64,000 nucleotides of DNA, from the NCBI GenBank assembly GCA_014925825.1, contig JACGCK010000149.1:47856-111855 (forward strand), read 5' to 3'. The translations under genes and the position numbers were made by a program. Below, one piece after another: positions 45,975 through 58,980 of the stretch (position 1 is the first letter of the stretch; each line of letters begins with the position of its first letter). This DNA comes from Pholiota molesta. Its lineage: Eukaryota; Basidiomycota; Agaricomycetes; Agaricales; Strophariaceae. Below the pieces are notes generated by a model. The model made no database searches. It was given only the letters and a program-made list of their open reading frames with translations, and was not told where the DNA came from.

Positions 45975-46785
45975 ATGGCGCCTAACAAGACGACGTTGTC
46001 CAATTGGGACCCCATTCTTCTTCTATCTCAGGTTTGCAGCCTTAGTTCTTGACTGTTCCGCGATGTTGACATCAGGTTTTGTAGATCTTTTCAATGCAGA
46101 CGCTACACTATTTAACCTTATCTGTCATTATTCCTCCTCTATTGGCCGCTTTTGCAGAACCGTCATCACTTAAGTATGAAGGAGGGGCAGCGAACGTCGG
46201 TGCGTCCATATTTCCCATTGTTCGTCATCGGCGTCTGAACACGACCTCCAGGGATGATTATGGACTGGCGCCAAATGGCTGGCCGGCCAACGGTGATAGG
46301 CATGCCTATAGGAGAGAAATGGTGGGCTTGGAGCGAAGGCAAGAAAATTGGATACGGGTGGAAGGATGACCAATGGGACGGGAGTTTAGACCCCCGCCGA
46401 GCCTGGATTATTGCTTTCTGTTGGATAGTGGCGTGTTCTGCGGAGTGAGTTCCGCTCATCTTTGTCCATCCGCACTATATTGACCTTTCCAAATAGTATC
46501 TACTACCTTTACAAACTCGTTCGACGACCACGGCTAATTCTCGATTTCGCGCTGACGCTTGTTTTCATCCATCTCGTGCTAACGACGTATTACTCTGCGG
46601 CAATTCCGACATCCTTATTCTTCTGGATTGTTCTTATCGGCGGCGCTGTGTTAACCATCATAGTCGCGGAGCAACTATGCGTAAAACGCGAAATGTCGGA
46701 AGGACTCAGCGTCATGCCTGTGCGGCCGGAGGACCTGCAAGTAGAAGAGATGGAAATGGGCGGGCTATTACCCAGAATCGATTAA
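45975..46785 (+). CDS. SYS1: Golgi integral membrane protein Sys1
   Basis: Four-helix Golgi membrane protein that anchors the Arl3/Arl1 GTPase cascade for TGN trafficking. The start gives MAPNKTTLSNWDPILLLSQ, the conserved N-terminus (WDPxLIxSQ). Exon 2 supplies the first helix (MQTLHYLTLSVIIPPLLAAF). A later exon gives AWIIAFCWIVACSADIYYLY, then the conserved DFALTLVFIHLVLTTYYS and IPTSLFFWIVLIGGAVLTII. The short tail ends GGLLPRID with TAA at 46783-46785. Introns are near 46030-46092, 46199-46255 and 46445-46495. The loop between helices 1 and 2 is longer than in yeast. The gene is complete. Confidence 0.9.
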
Positions 46786-49700
46786 GGATTCATGGACACA
46801 TTGGACTACGATTATGATTAGGCAAGATTCAATTTTCCAGTGCATAGTATTTCACTAACGTTGCTATTTTTTTTGCAGGTAGATTTGTACGATTCGAAAC
46901 ACTTTGTATTCATAGCTACACATTAATTCGTTGACGCAATACAACGCAATGCAACGCGGATTCTCGATAGTCAACTATCAATGCGCAAAGAGCAAGAAGA
47001 CTGGTGGCTTTTGCGCCTTTCGTTTTGATCATAAAGCACGCACGACCGCAGCACGTCGTTTTTGAATAGGCCCGCAAACATGTCCTCGGATGTATCAGAT
47101 ATTCAAGAACGCTGACCATCTGCAAACCACTTGCGCTAACATGTGAATGAAAAATCACAGCTTTCTTGTAACCCCAAATTCCCTGAATCATGCACGCCCG
47201 CATCAGCGATATTATATAGTCCTCAAAGTCAGCTCTATAATGGCTTTTAGCCACCTCTTTTGTCGTGACTAGTTGAAAACAGGCCTTATGTACACTTTTA
47301 GGGAATCTGGATATCGCACGGGGAAATATTGGGGAAATATGCGTTGTGACGAACATTGTTTTTCGCGTTACGTAACTCACTCGTTTTCCATCTCAACACC
47401 CACCATCTCACTCATCGCCCCTCCTAAACCGCGTCAAAAAACCATCGGATACGCTAATAACGACCCCAATGGGATTCAGAATTGTCCTTGGGCGAGATGA
47501 AGGCGTGTTTCGCCTCCGATGGGCATAGGTTAACCATCGATCATCCACTGCACTGCTTTCCAAGAAGTGGGAAACAGATTTTTTTCACGCCTGGAACTGA
47601 ATGCACTTCATTTCTCTTATTGGAACTGGGCGCTGTTGTGCAGATACTATGGTGTGTTCGAATTTGCTGGTATTTTGCCTTTCCACCTCACCTTGCTTCT
47701 TGGTCCGACTTGGACGACACCGTGATGCTCATCGGCTGTGGATTCGCTTCCCTTTGATCTATCAAGCATGCTCTCTGGAATCTTCCGCTATAAGATCCAT
47801 AGGTTGATTGGAATATGGTTCTCTCATCTTGGGCGGCATGATACTAATACTATCAACTGAATCGCCATCATGCCGTCGGACTTGATGAACTGTCTGATTG
47901 GACTCGTTCACAGATGCCCCGCATCTGGGAAGGAAATTATCCCTCTGACACTCAGACATGCAGTACAAAGCTTTTGCTCAAATCTTGATGTTCTGTTTTG
48001 TCTCTAACCCACAAAAAATGGACCAGGCCCTCGGCGAACCACATGCTTCCTGTGCCGCATAGTCTTCAACTGCAATTACTATTACTGCCGATTACGCCAG
48101 TGGCATCATGTTCTTCTTGTCTTTCCCGCCAAAGCCATGTCTCTGCACCTCTGCCGGAGGTGCTGTAAAGTTCAGCGGACACGTAAAATATTCAAACTTT
48201 GCAAAGCGGAGATGACTCGGGCAAACGTATCGTCTAGGCTCGGCTGTTCAATCGCACACAATGTCAAGAACTACACTTTCTACACACTTCATTGATGATG
48301 CGAATCTACACGTTTTGTTTTATGAACCCGCTTTTTCTATCCGGCACGGAGCAACGGCCCACCTAGCAGGCGACGCACAATTCGATTTTCACAGGCCCTC
48401 TCTGGTCGAAGGAGAAAAGGCAATTTCTTCACTCATTTTGATGCAGACTCGCACGCCACTGTACCCTCTCTATTTCCGCCATTTGATTTTCCGCAATAGT
48501 GGCTCTGTGGCTTTTGTCTGGCTGTCACTGCGATGTCGCTTTTGTGTGCGAAGTTCTTGTTTGGTCGAAATAATGGAATGCTGATCAACGTGTGTAGGCA
48601 TTGATACCGGAATTTAAACCCTAAAGCATATGTGTGTCGTCAGAGATGATACCTGGCAACTGGCGCGTATTCATTCGTATATCAGATGTAGATCTAGTTA
48701 ACGCTAGATCTTTCTATGAACATGTGCGTTTCTCTATTTCTCTCCGTCACGTCCATCGATAATTATTCGTATCGTGTTCAAATCCCACTTCAGATTCCCA
48801 ATTACTCCGCAATCCAATTATTCTGATAATGAAGATCACATTGTTCAGTGGCAGCATCTATGCTTTCAGATCAGCTGCCTTACTCTATGAAGTTCTCGCT
48901 GGTCCATTTCAATCTTTCAGCTCTAAATGGGCACTTCTTCATTCCAGGAAGGCATTCTCAGTAAACTTTGGCATCGTCAGATGATCTATCGATCGTAACC
49001 TGGGCGCTAATCAGTTTATCATTTAATGATCATGCCTTTCTGGGCATCGGGTCCTGGAATCGAAGGTACGACCATCGAATTCGTTCACAACACAAAAAAC
49101 ATTTACTTCCCCCGACTCGGGGAACGCCATGCTGCAAGATTTGGAGGTGGTTGTCTGGATTTCAAATGATAAGCATCTATTGATTCACCTATTTGCTATT
49201 TGCTCAGATAGGCTTCGTTGGGCGCTTTTGCAGCAAAGGTGCCGGGCTGCTCGCAGTCTGAAATATCACCTCCACCTCTTTTGCTGGCGGGTATTTCGGG
49301 TCAAAGGTCTCGAATGAACTATTCTCTTCTAGAGCGAATGTCACGCGGCTGCGCTCTATTTCGATGTGTTTCCAATATTCCAAGGCGCTTGGTAGTCATG
49401 GCACAGGCGGAGAGACGCCGGTTTGGCGGAGGAATTTATCGGTTGAATAACATATCAATTGTCTGCCGGAGGCGAATGCTTATGTGAGTCTTCTTATTTA
49501 TTCAACATCCGTACTCTCAGCACTTAAGTCTGAAAAGCGCCGAAGCTGTGTCAAGTGGCTATGACACCGATGATGTGTCTTGACTAACAAGTGTTCTGAA
49601 ATGCAAGTACATACCAGCATCATATGATGATGCACAGTCAGTCAGCCAGTCATCGTTCTGTCTTTTTGACTTGCGAGGTATAATTATCTACTTCCACCGG

Positions 49701-51136
49701 TAAGTACGGTTTTGGACGTGTATCCGCGTATTTGGAATCTTAATGACGCAATGCACACCATTTGGCAATCCTCAGTTGCAAATTCGGCTTTGGGATTATA
49801 TCGAACGTACGGACCGAAAAACACAGATATTCGAGCTCATCTTGTAGCGTGTTCTTCAACGAGGCTCAATCCTCCCTGCCCAACGTATACGAGGCCCTCA
49901 ATGGGGAAGTAAATATCGCTTCTTGTTTACTAATTACGTTTATCGGCCGACTCGAAGAAATTCTCCATGCACGTCGCTGGTGGGTACACCGTACACGTCA
50001 AGGAGCGCCTTGCTTGATATAATGTATGCCCAGAACTTGCCCTTCATTGATGTTGAACACAGCAAAGCTTGACATCTTTTTGGAAGGGACCATTGTTCGC
50101 ATATTTTTATGACTCGGCCTTCGTCTCCGTTCCTTTTCCCAGGCTTTCGAGGGTCGACAGCATTACCCTCAAGCTATCGCCGACCCGAGTCCCGAGACCT
50201 GAGGATCTTGGGATTTACCTCAAAGTGAGTGGATTATGACTCCTTTGGATTGCGGTTGTGGCATATGCTGTGGATTGCTGAAAAGACAACATGATAGGAG
50301 TACGAACGCGACTCTTCTCAAGCTCTGCAGGTTTTGAAGATCAATGATGTATGGCATGTGGCCAAGATCTGGGCGCGTAAATTGCACATATGGGGTTTCG
50401 ACTTTCCAATCGGAATAGGACTGATTTTTCCCGCAAATGTGACACTGAAAACCTCCCGGCAGGTGTGACCGGGTGTGCTCACTAGTCTCTCTGCTCAAAT
50501 GCGAACTGACGGCCCCCAAGATGAAGCAAGTAGCAAGTGTTTCCTTCGAATTTCAAGTTCGCCAGTATTTTTTACATGTTCAATTCGGCCTGACTGGTAA
50601 TGATTCGCTCAAAAGAAACCTGCGTATCGCAGCGTATCGCTGACTCGATGTTAGCACAGGCTCCGCCCCAAAATGCGGCGATATCGTAACGCAGCATAAG
50701 CCCCGTTTGGAAATAGGGCCATCAGAGTGGACTAGCCGCTCCTAACCGCAGAGTAACTCATAATTTATCAACGCCACGCCTTCAGATTTGTGTCGAGAAA
50801 ATTCCTCTTTGTAGGCGGTACATACAAGAAGCAGAGTGCGTATAACTTTGTATCAATGAAAGTGGACTTGCTCAAGAAACGACGGAATATAGATAGTATC
50901 GCAATCGTGACTGAGGTTATGTGGGCTGTGTGTCTGATCTGGTAATATGAGATCGCACGGTCAATATATTCTCATCGGGACCAAGGGACAGAACCGCGGT
51001 CATTCTCCTTGTAGGTTGGCGTTACCCTGGATGAATCTTACATTGACACGAGGCAATATTAGAACCATATAAGGGCTGCGCCTCTGCGTCCTCTTCGCGC
51101 CCTCCTCTCTCTCTCTCTTTATCCTCACTCACCATC
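46786..51136. other. 4.35-kb stretch with no supported gene
   Basis: This is the longest empty interval in the window. It holds only short overlapping frames (up to 154 codons, minus strand, 46916-47380) without recognisable domains. Codon composition looks random and stops are frequent in all frames. It may contain decayed genes or repeats that cannot be recognised by eye. A direct repeat gcgtatcgca / gcgtatcgct lies near 50623-50643. Confidence 0.45.
51068..51073 (+). promoter_or_regulatory. TATA box and CT-rich leader of the AAA ATPase gene
   Basis: TATAAG lies 69 nt upstream of the ATG at 51137. It is followed by a pyrimidine-rich tract (ctcctctctctctctctttatcctc, 51100-51125), a common core-promoter layout in filamentous fungi. 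Confidence 0.55.
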
Positions 51137-54100
51137 ATGGACGCAATCAAGAATATGCTGTCCCCCTTGGGAATGAGCACTGGGGCTATACAAGATACAC
51201 TTGTGAGCTCCTGTTCTTATTCCTTCTTTCTGAATTATCTTCCTAAATCGTACGTTTTAGAAATTGGTCGTCATTGGTGGTACCGTTGAGACAGCCCGTC
51301 GAGCATCAGTTTCTGCCTGGAATGGCTTCGTTGACTGTACGCCTCTTTCTCAATGACCATCATTGGGCTCTATTGACAGTAATCGTAAAGCCTTCTTCCT
51401 CACCGCCCATTTCAGTCAAGATGACTACCCTTATGATTGGTATAACCTTCCCATATCGTTATCCTACTATGACTCATCTGCCTTTGTTGTAGGTTGATGC
51501 ATTGGCTAGCTAAAGTAAGAGCTTTCAATTTGTCACCATGTCGGCGCTAATGCCTCAACTTTCAATTAGCAACCATCATGGGGCAGGAGTCGAGAGTTCG
51601 AGATCACAACGCGCTCGGTCAACCGTACTGGCATTACGCAGTCGACCACTGGAGATTTGGAGGAGGAGGAAGATGAAGATGAAACATTAGTTCACGGCCG
51701 AAGAAAGCGCAAAGTTGCATTCATGCCTAGTCTTGGTGAGTGGCAGTGACTCATTTCACTCCGGGACGCTTATATCGAGATTTTATTTAGATACTACGCA
51801 CACCATTTACTATCGCGGTCACTGGCTTCGCGTCAGTTCTATTAATAGATGCTTCATTCATTGTCTAATGTCTATTAATGCAGATTACACGAACGAAGGC
51901 GTATCAAGACTACCACCATGGTTCCTCTCTGAAAATCAGGTGAGCCTTATGTTGTTCTTTATCACATTCATCTTTGTATTAACCATGAATGAAGTGTCGT
52001 CGCTCGTAATAACGATGTATTGAAGAAGCTTGTGTTGGAGGCAAAGCGCGAATACGAGAAAGACGCCGAACATCGTGTTCACATTTTCATGGCTGACACG
52101 TAAGCAGTCCCCCATTTTCCCCATGCTAAATGAAGTTCACCCCTTTTCCCAGGACTTATGGTTGTTGGCGTTGGAATGGCGCTCGCCAAAAAAGACCTAT
52201 GAGTTCCATTGTTCTGCAGCCAGGGGTCAAAGACATGCTTCTTGCGGATTGCAAGGACTTCTTGTGTTCAGAGGAGTGGTATGTGACACTTTTATAAATA
52301 CAAATATGTCTTCTGACCATGATTTGCATCAGGTATGCGGAAAGAGGTGTGCATTGTCGGATCTAACAATATTGAATCTATTAACTGAATATTTGTAAAG
52401 GTATTCCATTCAGGAGAGGGTATCTACTCCACGGTGTTCCCGGAAGGTTTGTTTCGTTTTAAACGATTGTCTGCAGATCGGCTGATTTTGATTTGTCTTT
52501 TCAAAACTCATAGTGGGAAAACTTCTCTTATCCACTCGCTCGCCGGAGAGCTTGGCCTGGATATCTATGTGGTTTCTTTATCCTCGAAAGGGTATGAGCT
52601 GTCTTTTTTGCTATCAAGTCTTGATCTAATATTTGCATGTGCGTTCTAGAATGAGCGATAATACATTAACCACATTAATGGGTAATGTCCCTCAAAGGTT
52701 AATGAGACTCGCATTGATTCAATTGTCAATTTTTAACATTTCATTCGTTAGATGCATTCTCCTTTTGGAAGATTTGGATGCGGCGTTTACTCGTTCAGTC
52801 TCTCGTGACGAGAAATCGACAGGTGCTCCCACAGCAGCAACCGCCAAGGACGCCGCAGCGACCGAGGCTACCGATGGTTCAACATTGAGCTTAAGTGGTC
52901 TTCTTAACAGCCTTGATGGTGTCGCTGCTGCTGAGGGACGGTACGTTAACATGTCGTACCTTCACTTGAACCGTTTCTGATGTTAGCTCTCCAGACTTCT
53001 GTTCGCAACCACAAATCACATCGAGCGTCTTGACCCCGCACTGAGCCGGCCCGGACGTATGGACGTATGGGTGAACTTCACTCACGCTACGAAGTGGCAA
53101 GCCGAAGGCATCTTCAAATGCTTCTTCCCCTTCAAGCCATCGACCCCTGCTACTGAGGCAAACTCGTCGACAACTCCCAAAGATCCTTCACAGCAAAACT
53201 TGCCCCTGCCTCCACGCAAGGTTACGACCCATGCCATCCCTCTCCTCACTGAAGAGGAGATCTCTGAGCTCGCCAAGAAGTTTTCCGAGGCCATTCCTGA
53301 GGACGAGCTAAGTGTAAGTTCCAATTTACGGCGCAGAGCGTGGATTTTCTAACGCTGATCCTTTGTTCCAGGTTGCGGCTCTGCAAGGTTATCTTCTCAA
53401 AAACAAGACGCGTCCGCGCGAGTGTGTTGACGAAGTAGCCGAGTGGATCGTTCAAGAGCGTGAAACTCGTGAGAAGATGAAGAAAGAGAAGGCAGAGGTT
53501 CGAATTTCTGACAATCCGTCTAACTCTGTTTGCCACTTTGACTAAACTTAATTATCCTGTAGCGTGAGGCAAAGGAAAAGAAAGAAGCCGAAGAGGCAGC
53601 CAAGAAAGAAGTTCGTTCTTTTATTGTCGTCATCGTCATATTTCATTCTAACATCTTTCCATCTATAGAAGGAAGAGAAGGACGCTAAAGAGGTAATGAC
53701 TTGATGATATTCTCAGCACTCATGACCATTTGCTGACTATCGTCTGATCACAATCAGAAGGAGGAAAAGGAGGCTAAAGAGGTATGTTTTTCCCAGTTAC
53801 TGCTCGAAACCGAGTTTCTGATTGCTATATTTTATTACAGAAACAGGAGAGGAAAGAGCAGCGAGCCGCTAAAGCCAAAAAGCTCCGCGATGCCACGGCG
53901 AAGAGTGATTCTTCTGCCGCCGCCACCCCTTCGTCTACTGAATCCACTCCAGCAGCCACCTCCACCGCTACCGAGTCCACGGCTTCCGAGTCGACCGCGA
54001 GCTCCGAGTCCGAGACGAGCACGGGTGTTGACGCCGACACGGAAGAGAGCGCGACCTCTGAAGAGGAGCCTGATAACGAGAAGGCCACATCCGACGAGGC

Positions 54101-54215
54101 GAAGAAGGAGAAGTGGGTCGCGGTCAAATCCACATCGAGCCCTGCTGCCACTACGACGACCACGGCAACAGCGGACGCTCCTGCGGCTACCCCCGCTGCC
54201 GAAGCCGCGACATAG
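51137..54215 (+). CDS. BCS1-like AAA ATPase
   Basis: Related to mitochondrial Bcs1, which translocates the Rieske protein into complex III; basidiomycetes carry many BCS1-like paralogues, so this exact role is not assured. The start gives [20 protein letters not shown]. The BCS1 N-terminal domain follows ([38 protein letters not shown]). The AAA domain starts at [20 protein letters not shown], with the Walker A sequence split by a 67-nt intron (52447-52513). Walker B is [12 protein letters not shown] (about 52750), then [37 protein letters not shown] (arginine finger) and [13 protein letters not shown] Lys/Glu-rich coiled coil of repeated micro-exons (53563-53850) and a Ser/Thr/Ala-rich tail end the protein. 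There are about 17 introns. All joints checked keep frame. Confidence 0.88.
53563..53781 (+). repeat. Repeated 24-nt-unit micro-exons encoding a K/E-rich helix
   Basis: Three successive exons of 48, 24 and 24 nt (53563-53610, 53669-53692, 53758-53781), all in phase 0, encode similar octads: REAKEKKE plus AEEAAKKE, then KEEKDAKE, then KEEKEAKE. The two 24-nt exons differ at only three or four bases. The intervening introns are 58 and 65 nt and are less alike. This looks like exon duplication. Confidence 0.8.
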
Positions 54216-54938
54216 ATTGCTTTCTGTGGCTACCCTTCTGCCTCCGATATTCCCTCTGCAGGGGAATAGACTCTATCTGTCTACCATCTGCTTGTCTCCG
54301 TCTCTGTCTGCTCGGTGCGCCCTAGGTGATTCGCGAACTGTCTTTACTTTCTCCGTACCGACAAGTGGTTTGGCGTATGGAATTGTGTGGGCTTTGGGGA
54401 TTCAGCGGCGTTACACCCCTAATCCTGCAAGGCTTCACGGCCCATAGCCCGTCCCCCCCTTCCCATCCGTGCATGCTTCTTCCTCGTTCGTAGCGCATAA
54501 GTACATGTTTGTAGTAGTGCACCGGATCTCAATGTCTGCAATGATTATCACGACTTATAGATGTTTATAGTTTACAATTTGTTGCAGATCTCTGAGATTT
54601 GAGTTCTAGATGTTGCAGATTGCCCCCGAGCAACCAATTTCCGCGGAGGGAGAGGCTCTCCCTCCTGTCAATTTGCGTAAAACCGATGAGGTCAGATTAA
54701 ATAATGTTGTTAATGGTTTTGAAGATGCGGCGCAGATTTACCCGAAGCGTATATGTAGTATGGGACAGATCTGGGACAAATCATTACATAGGTATCATTA
54801 CCGAAAAAAATGACCGTGTATCTACTTACTAGTCAGCGAACGTAGGGTAGCGATATGACATGGAAATGTGTTCATATATATTTGCGTCTAATCTAACCAC
54901 TATGCATTACCTGCTCCCTACTCAAAACCATTAGCAGT
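54216..54938. other. Convergent 3' flanks, AAA ATPase / DNM1
   Basis: 723 bp between two genes that end facing each other. No gene or RNA recognised. Confidence 0.4.
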
Positions 54939-57900
54939 CTATGTAGACTTCAGACTAACATCCGACAGCGTCTTAAACGCCTCCTTATACGCATCCAACA
55001 GCGCCTTGACCCTCGTGCGCTCAGCGACGAGCGCCTCGTCCTCGTTGAGCATGTCCGCGAACAGCTCGGGCTTATACAGCGACGCGACCAGGCGGTTCTG
55101 CACCTGCTGCGCCGTGTGGTTCACGAGGAAGTGCATGATCGCCTTGGGGATGATGTCCTGGATGCTCTGGCGCACAATGTTGAAGTAGGACGCGATGAGC
55201 GAGCGGATGAGCTGCGTCTCCATCTCTTCCCGCATCGTTAGTTGTGTGCCATCCGCGGGACCTGGGATGGCAAATGTGATGTCAGTTATCATGTCTACGT
55301 CCTCCAAATAGAAAAGACATGTTTAAAACTCACAGCCTCGATATGCCTCCCGAGGCTCTTCATATCATACGCTGCACTGCTCCCATCAATGCCCCGTTTC
55401 CCAGCCATAAGCCCTGACGACATCCCCGAATCAGTCCCGGACACATCCCGCCCCACCGGCACAATCGGCGCATCCGGCGCACCATTAACCCCATGCTGGT
55501 GCCCCCCACCCTGCGCATGGCGCTCGACACTCGACCCCGCGATCGGGCCGGGCCCGTTCTGGCCGAAGAAGTAGTTGAGGAACGTCTCGCGCGCGGAGCC
55601 GCCGGGCGGCGACGTGCCCATGCCCATGCCGCCACCGGCCTGCTGCTGCTGCTGCTGGCGGTCGAACGCGGAGGGCGGCCGCGAGGTGGCGATGGCCTGC
55701 GCCGCGGAGCCGCCGTGCGAGGCGCGCTGCGAGCGCGTTTTGGAGGAGGACCGCTTGGCGTTGGCGCCGGCGGTGAGGGCGGAGGAGGCGGTGGTGGATG
55801 AGGCGCCGGCGGCGGCGCCGCGTGAGCGGTCGTATAATGAAGAGGAAACGGTGCGGCCGCCTTCGCGTGGGGGGAAGAGCGAGCCGGGGCCGTTGGGGTC
55901 GTCCGAGAGGGTATCTTCGTCGTCTTCTGGTGCATTGTGGCCGTTGATAGGCTCTGTTGATTGGGGCTAGTGGTCAAACAATTGTGTCAATATAAATCTA
56001 TGAGAGAGGGTGATTGGGCGCACTCTTTGTGCAATCTGCGCCCTTGGCGGTTGTTGATTTTGCTGAGCGGCGGTGGCGGAGCCCGAGATGAAGGCGGGGT
56101 GATTCGTGTTGATGTACGCCGCTTGGATCTCAATCAAGCTCTGAGCGTACTCCGATGTTGGGCCGAGGCGTTCGCGCAGGAGTTCGGACACCACCTCTAT
56201 TAGTTGAGCATGCAGACGGGGGAAGCGTTGCAATTCCTGATGCCCCTAAGTCAGAACTCGCAAATGTCGTAGAATAACGATTTTACGCACCGCACTCGTG
56301 CAATTATGGCAAATCTTGACCAACTCCTCATAAACCAACTCTACACATCGCAAACTGGGTGCTTCCAAGAGCTTAATTTGAGGCTTTACCAACAAATCGA
56401 ACGCTAGTTCGGGTACGAACAAGCTTGGACGCGGGCCCGTGGAGTTACGAATGGCAGTCCGGATATCCTGGTTTTCGAGGTTATGCGTAGCATCAATCGA
56501 TGCAAGCGCACGGCCGAAGATGTCGTTGAAAATATAGTATATCCGGGCACCGCCTGAGAGCTCTTTCGTTGAGATATCGACTTTGGTGCCTTCAATGGAT
56601 GAGACAAAGTCGCGTGCAAATTGGGTCATCAGACGGAGAATCAGGCCTCCTTGCTGTGATAAATGAGCGGAGAAGACGGATGGGGTATCGAAAGCAGATA
56701 CGTACCTGATTCTTGTCGCCAAAAATTGCAGAGTCTCCGAACGAGTTCAGCTCTTGTTGTGCTTGTCCCATTAGAGTGTTGAGGCGCGCTTTCATGTCTG
56801 GGAGCTTATCCCGAATGTGATTAATCAAGACCTGTAGAGCAAATTGAGTTTCTCAATGTATACAGAAGAAGGTCGAACATCCTGATTCAGAGTCTTTGCC
56901 AGATATTTTGTACCGTTCTTGTGTGCAATATTCCTGTATGCAGGGTGGTTGCGGAAGAATTCGGTCTCGGTCTCTAGAGCATCTGCCATGCTCTTTTCTG
57001 AATTGATGTCTTGCTGGCTGCGATTTACGATTCCGATGAAGCCCAATTGAGGGGGTATACACGTCCGGTGAGGATATCTAGCGCGTTGGTGCCCGCGTCC
57101 ATGAGATCGAGTTTCGTAAGGACACCAATTGTCCGGCGCCCTTGCGAATCGACGGATCGGGCAAGTTTGAGCGATTCAGAGTTGGCAAGATCGACGTTGG
57201 CAGGAGATACTGCAAGAATGACGCTGCAAGGGAGTTAGCAATTGGAATGGTTGTTTCTTCTCCTTAATGCACACCTGTTGGGTTTGGAGATGTAGTCTAC
57301 GACGAGATTCGGATTTGTCGTTCGATGTCGCTCGGTTGATCACCAACGGGAATCTGTAAAGGTCAGAAAGCGCGCGAAAGGACTTTGAGAATATGCACCT
57401 TTGTCAGTCCCGGTAGATCCACCAGCGTCAGGTCCATACGTCGGGGCTGTATATCCGCAGCGATATCGGTAGCTTGCTCACGCCCTTATTCTGGCCTGCG
57501 ACACGGAATGTCTCCTGCTCAATCTCCTTGCGAATCTCACTGAATTCGGTGAACTTTTTGTCGATGTGCAGAAATTGACCCCATTCTCTGTATGAATTGG
57601 CGAGGAATCCGTTGGTTCGGGTGTGTTGATGAGCTGGAGAACGAGTGGGCGCCTTGTAACGATTCCTGACCACGCGGGAGGAAATCGCGTCCGACGATGC
57701 TACGAAAGAGTATTAGGGCTACAACCGCTTAGCAGGTTCGGCAACGGCTCACGTTTCTAGGACACTCGACTTTCCGGATGACTGACTGCCCACCTACACG
57801 CCTCATCGTTCAGCGCATCTAATTGACACACGAGAAGCACCCAATACACGTACCACCACGAGCTGTGGCATATCCAGCTCTCCGCCTAAGTGGCATTAAT

Positions 57901-57990
57901 ATAGGTTGCTCCAAAGATACCCGAGCGCACGTACCGAGGTTGCTGAAGGTGTCCTGCAGCTTGTTACGAGCTTGATCAGTTCCGATCCAT
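54939..57990 (-). CDS. DNM1: Dynamin-related GTPase Dnm1 (frame disrupted in the 5' half)
   Basis: Mediates mitochondrial and peroxisomal fission by forming constricting rings. The presumed start at 57990 reads ATG GAT followed by ELIKLV and [10 protein letters not shown] in different frames. GTPase motifs: G1 GSQSSGKSS (about 57790), G3 DLPG (about 57425), G4 TKLDLMDAG (about 57110), with [23 protein letters not shown] and [13 protein letters not shown]. The stalk is intact ([40 protein letters not shown]), and [19 protein letters not shown] is near 56100. The insert B region is Ser/Gly/Ala-rich with a six-glutamine run and ends [11 protein letters not shown]. The GED is at 54939-55230 and ends SDVSLKST. 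The stalk matches Dnm1/Drp1 rather than Vps1. At least seven one-base losses break the 5' half (56.88-57.99 kb), including one at a splice donor; the 3' half is clean. Confidence 0.85.
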
Positions 57991-58980
57991 TTTGGCTGGT
58001 GTGGGCAGCTGCGCTCGCCGGACGGATTTTTGAGTGGCGAAAAGTTGGCGAAGAGGTTGAGGAAGACCGCGACGGCCCTCGCGACTCGCAACGACACCGG
58101 CAAATCTTGTTTGGCGCTGTTAGGTTTCCACGCCGTCACCGCTGCCAGAGTCCCTCTTCTGAGTCTGTCCATTACACACACCAAACTCACTTGCAAATAC
58201 ACCGACAAGTATGATTCCGTATGACTCGCACCGCGCATAAGTTGGCAGCCCCAGCCCACAAAGCGAAATTGGGCACCGGGAAAGCTGAAAATGGCCGAGG
58301 AAAACGGGCACTGCAGAATTGCTTTGAAAAAATCATTATTCTGATTTTGAAGCTTGCAGCTTGAATATTGAATCCTCGAACCTACTAACAATTTCAATTG
58401 CACATCCCAAGCTCTACCACTCTCCAATAACCTATACACAAGGTGTGTTCAGATTCTTCCTTTGCTTTGAGTGACGGCATCTGTCCTGGTTCTCCAACCC
58501 AAGAATAGCAAGGCTCCAGGGTGGTAGCACACCATGCACACCTCTGTTGGCGGCAGCTTCTTTGCAAGTGCTATCAGCGCAACATACTGTGCTGTGCCGC
58601 GCACAGCGAAGTGGGTCCCATTCTTAATACCGGCATTCATCTCAGTCACGGATTGTCAATAACGACGCTACCGATTGGGCTAATCTCTAATCCTAACGGT
58701 GCGCCCATCGCTTCTTTTGCTCTCCAGGTCCCGAGCCCACCTCGCTTCAGGCTGTGCGATGACAAATTACGTTAATTCTACAGAAATACGCTTTTTCTGC
58801 TGTAGACGTGCTGTACCTTTGCCCGAGTACAGCCTACTTATGGATTAGCCCGCCGCGTGCTTGACCACGCCCCCACTGCAATTGTATACACCGACATACT
58901 TATAGCTCTTGTCCCATATGTTACCATGAGTCACTTGGTTTCTCCCCCCACTCCCCCTCCCGTCCTCCCCATCGCTTTCC
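57991..58980. promoter_or_regulatory. Divergent upstream region, DNM1 / 7TM gene
   Basis: About 990 bp between the DNM1 start and the plus-strand 7TM gene. Open minus-strand frames continue above the DNM1 start (to 58439) but show no conserved sequence. No RNA gene was seen. Confidence 0.4.

Noticed and set aside
50220..50519. Minus-strand frame with a CHIC-type pair resembling a zinc knuckle
   Set aside because: Only one Cys pair is present, without a partner pair; no family match.
56880..57990. Explaining the DNM1 frame jumps by extra tiny introns
   Set aside because: No GT-AG pairs lie at the jump points, the gaps would be one or two bases, and the protein alignment is continuous across them.
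57819..58439. 206-codon minus-strand frame extending above DNM1
   Set aside because: Only its last part ([10 protein letters not shown]) is dynamin; the upstream extension is not conserved and is probably 5' UTR/promoter read-through.
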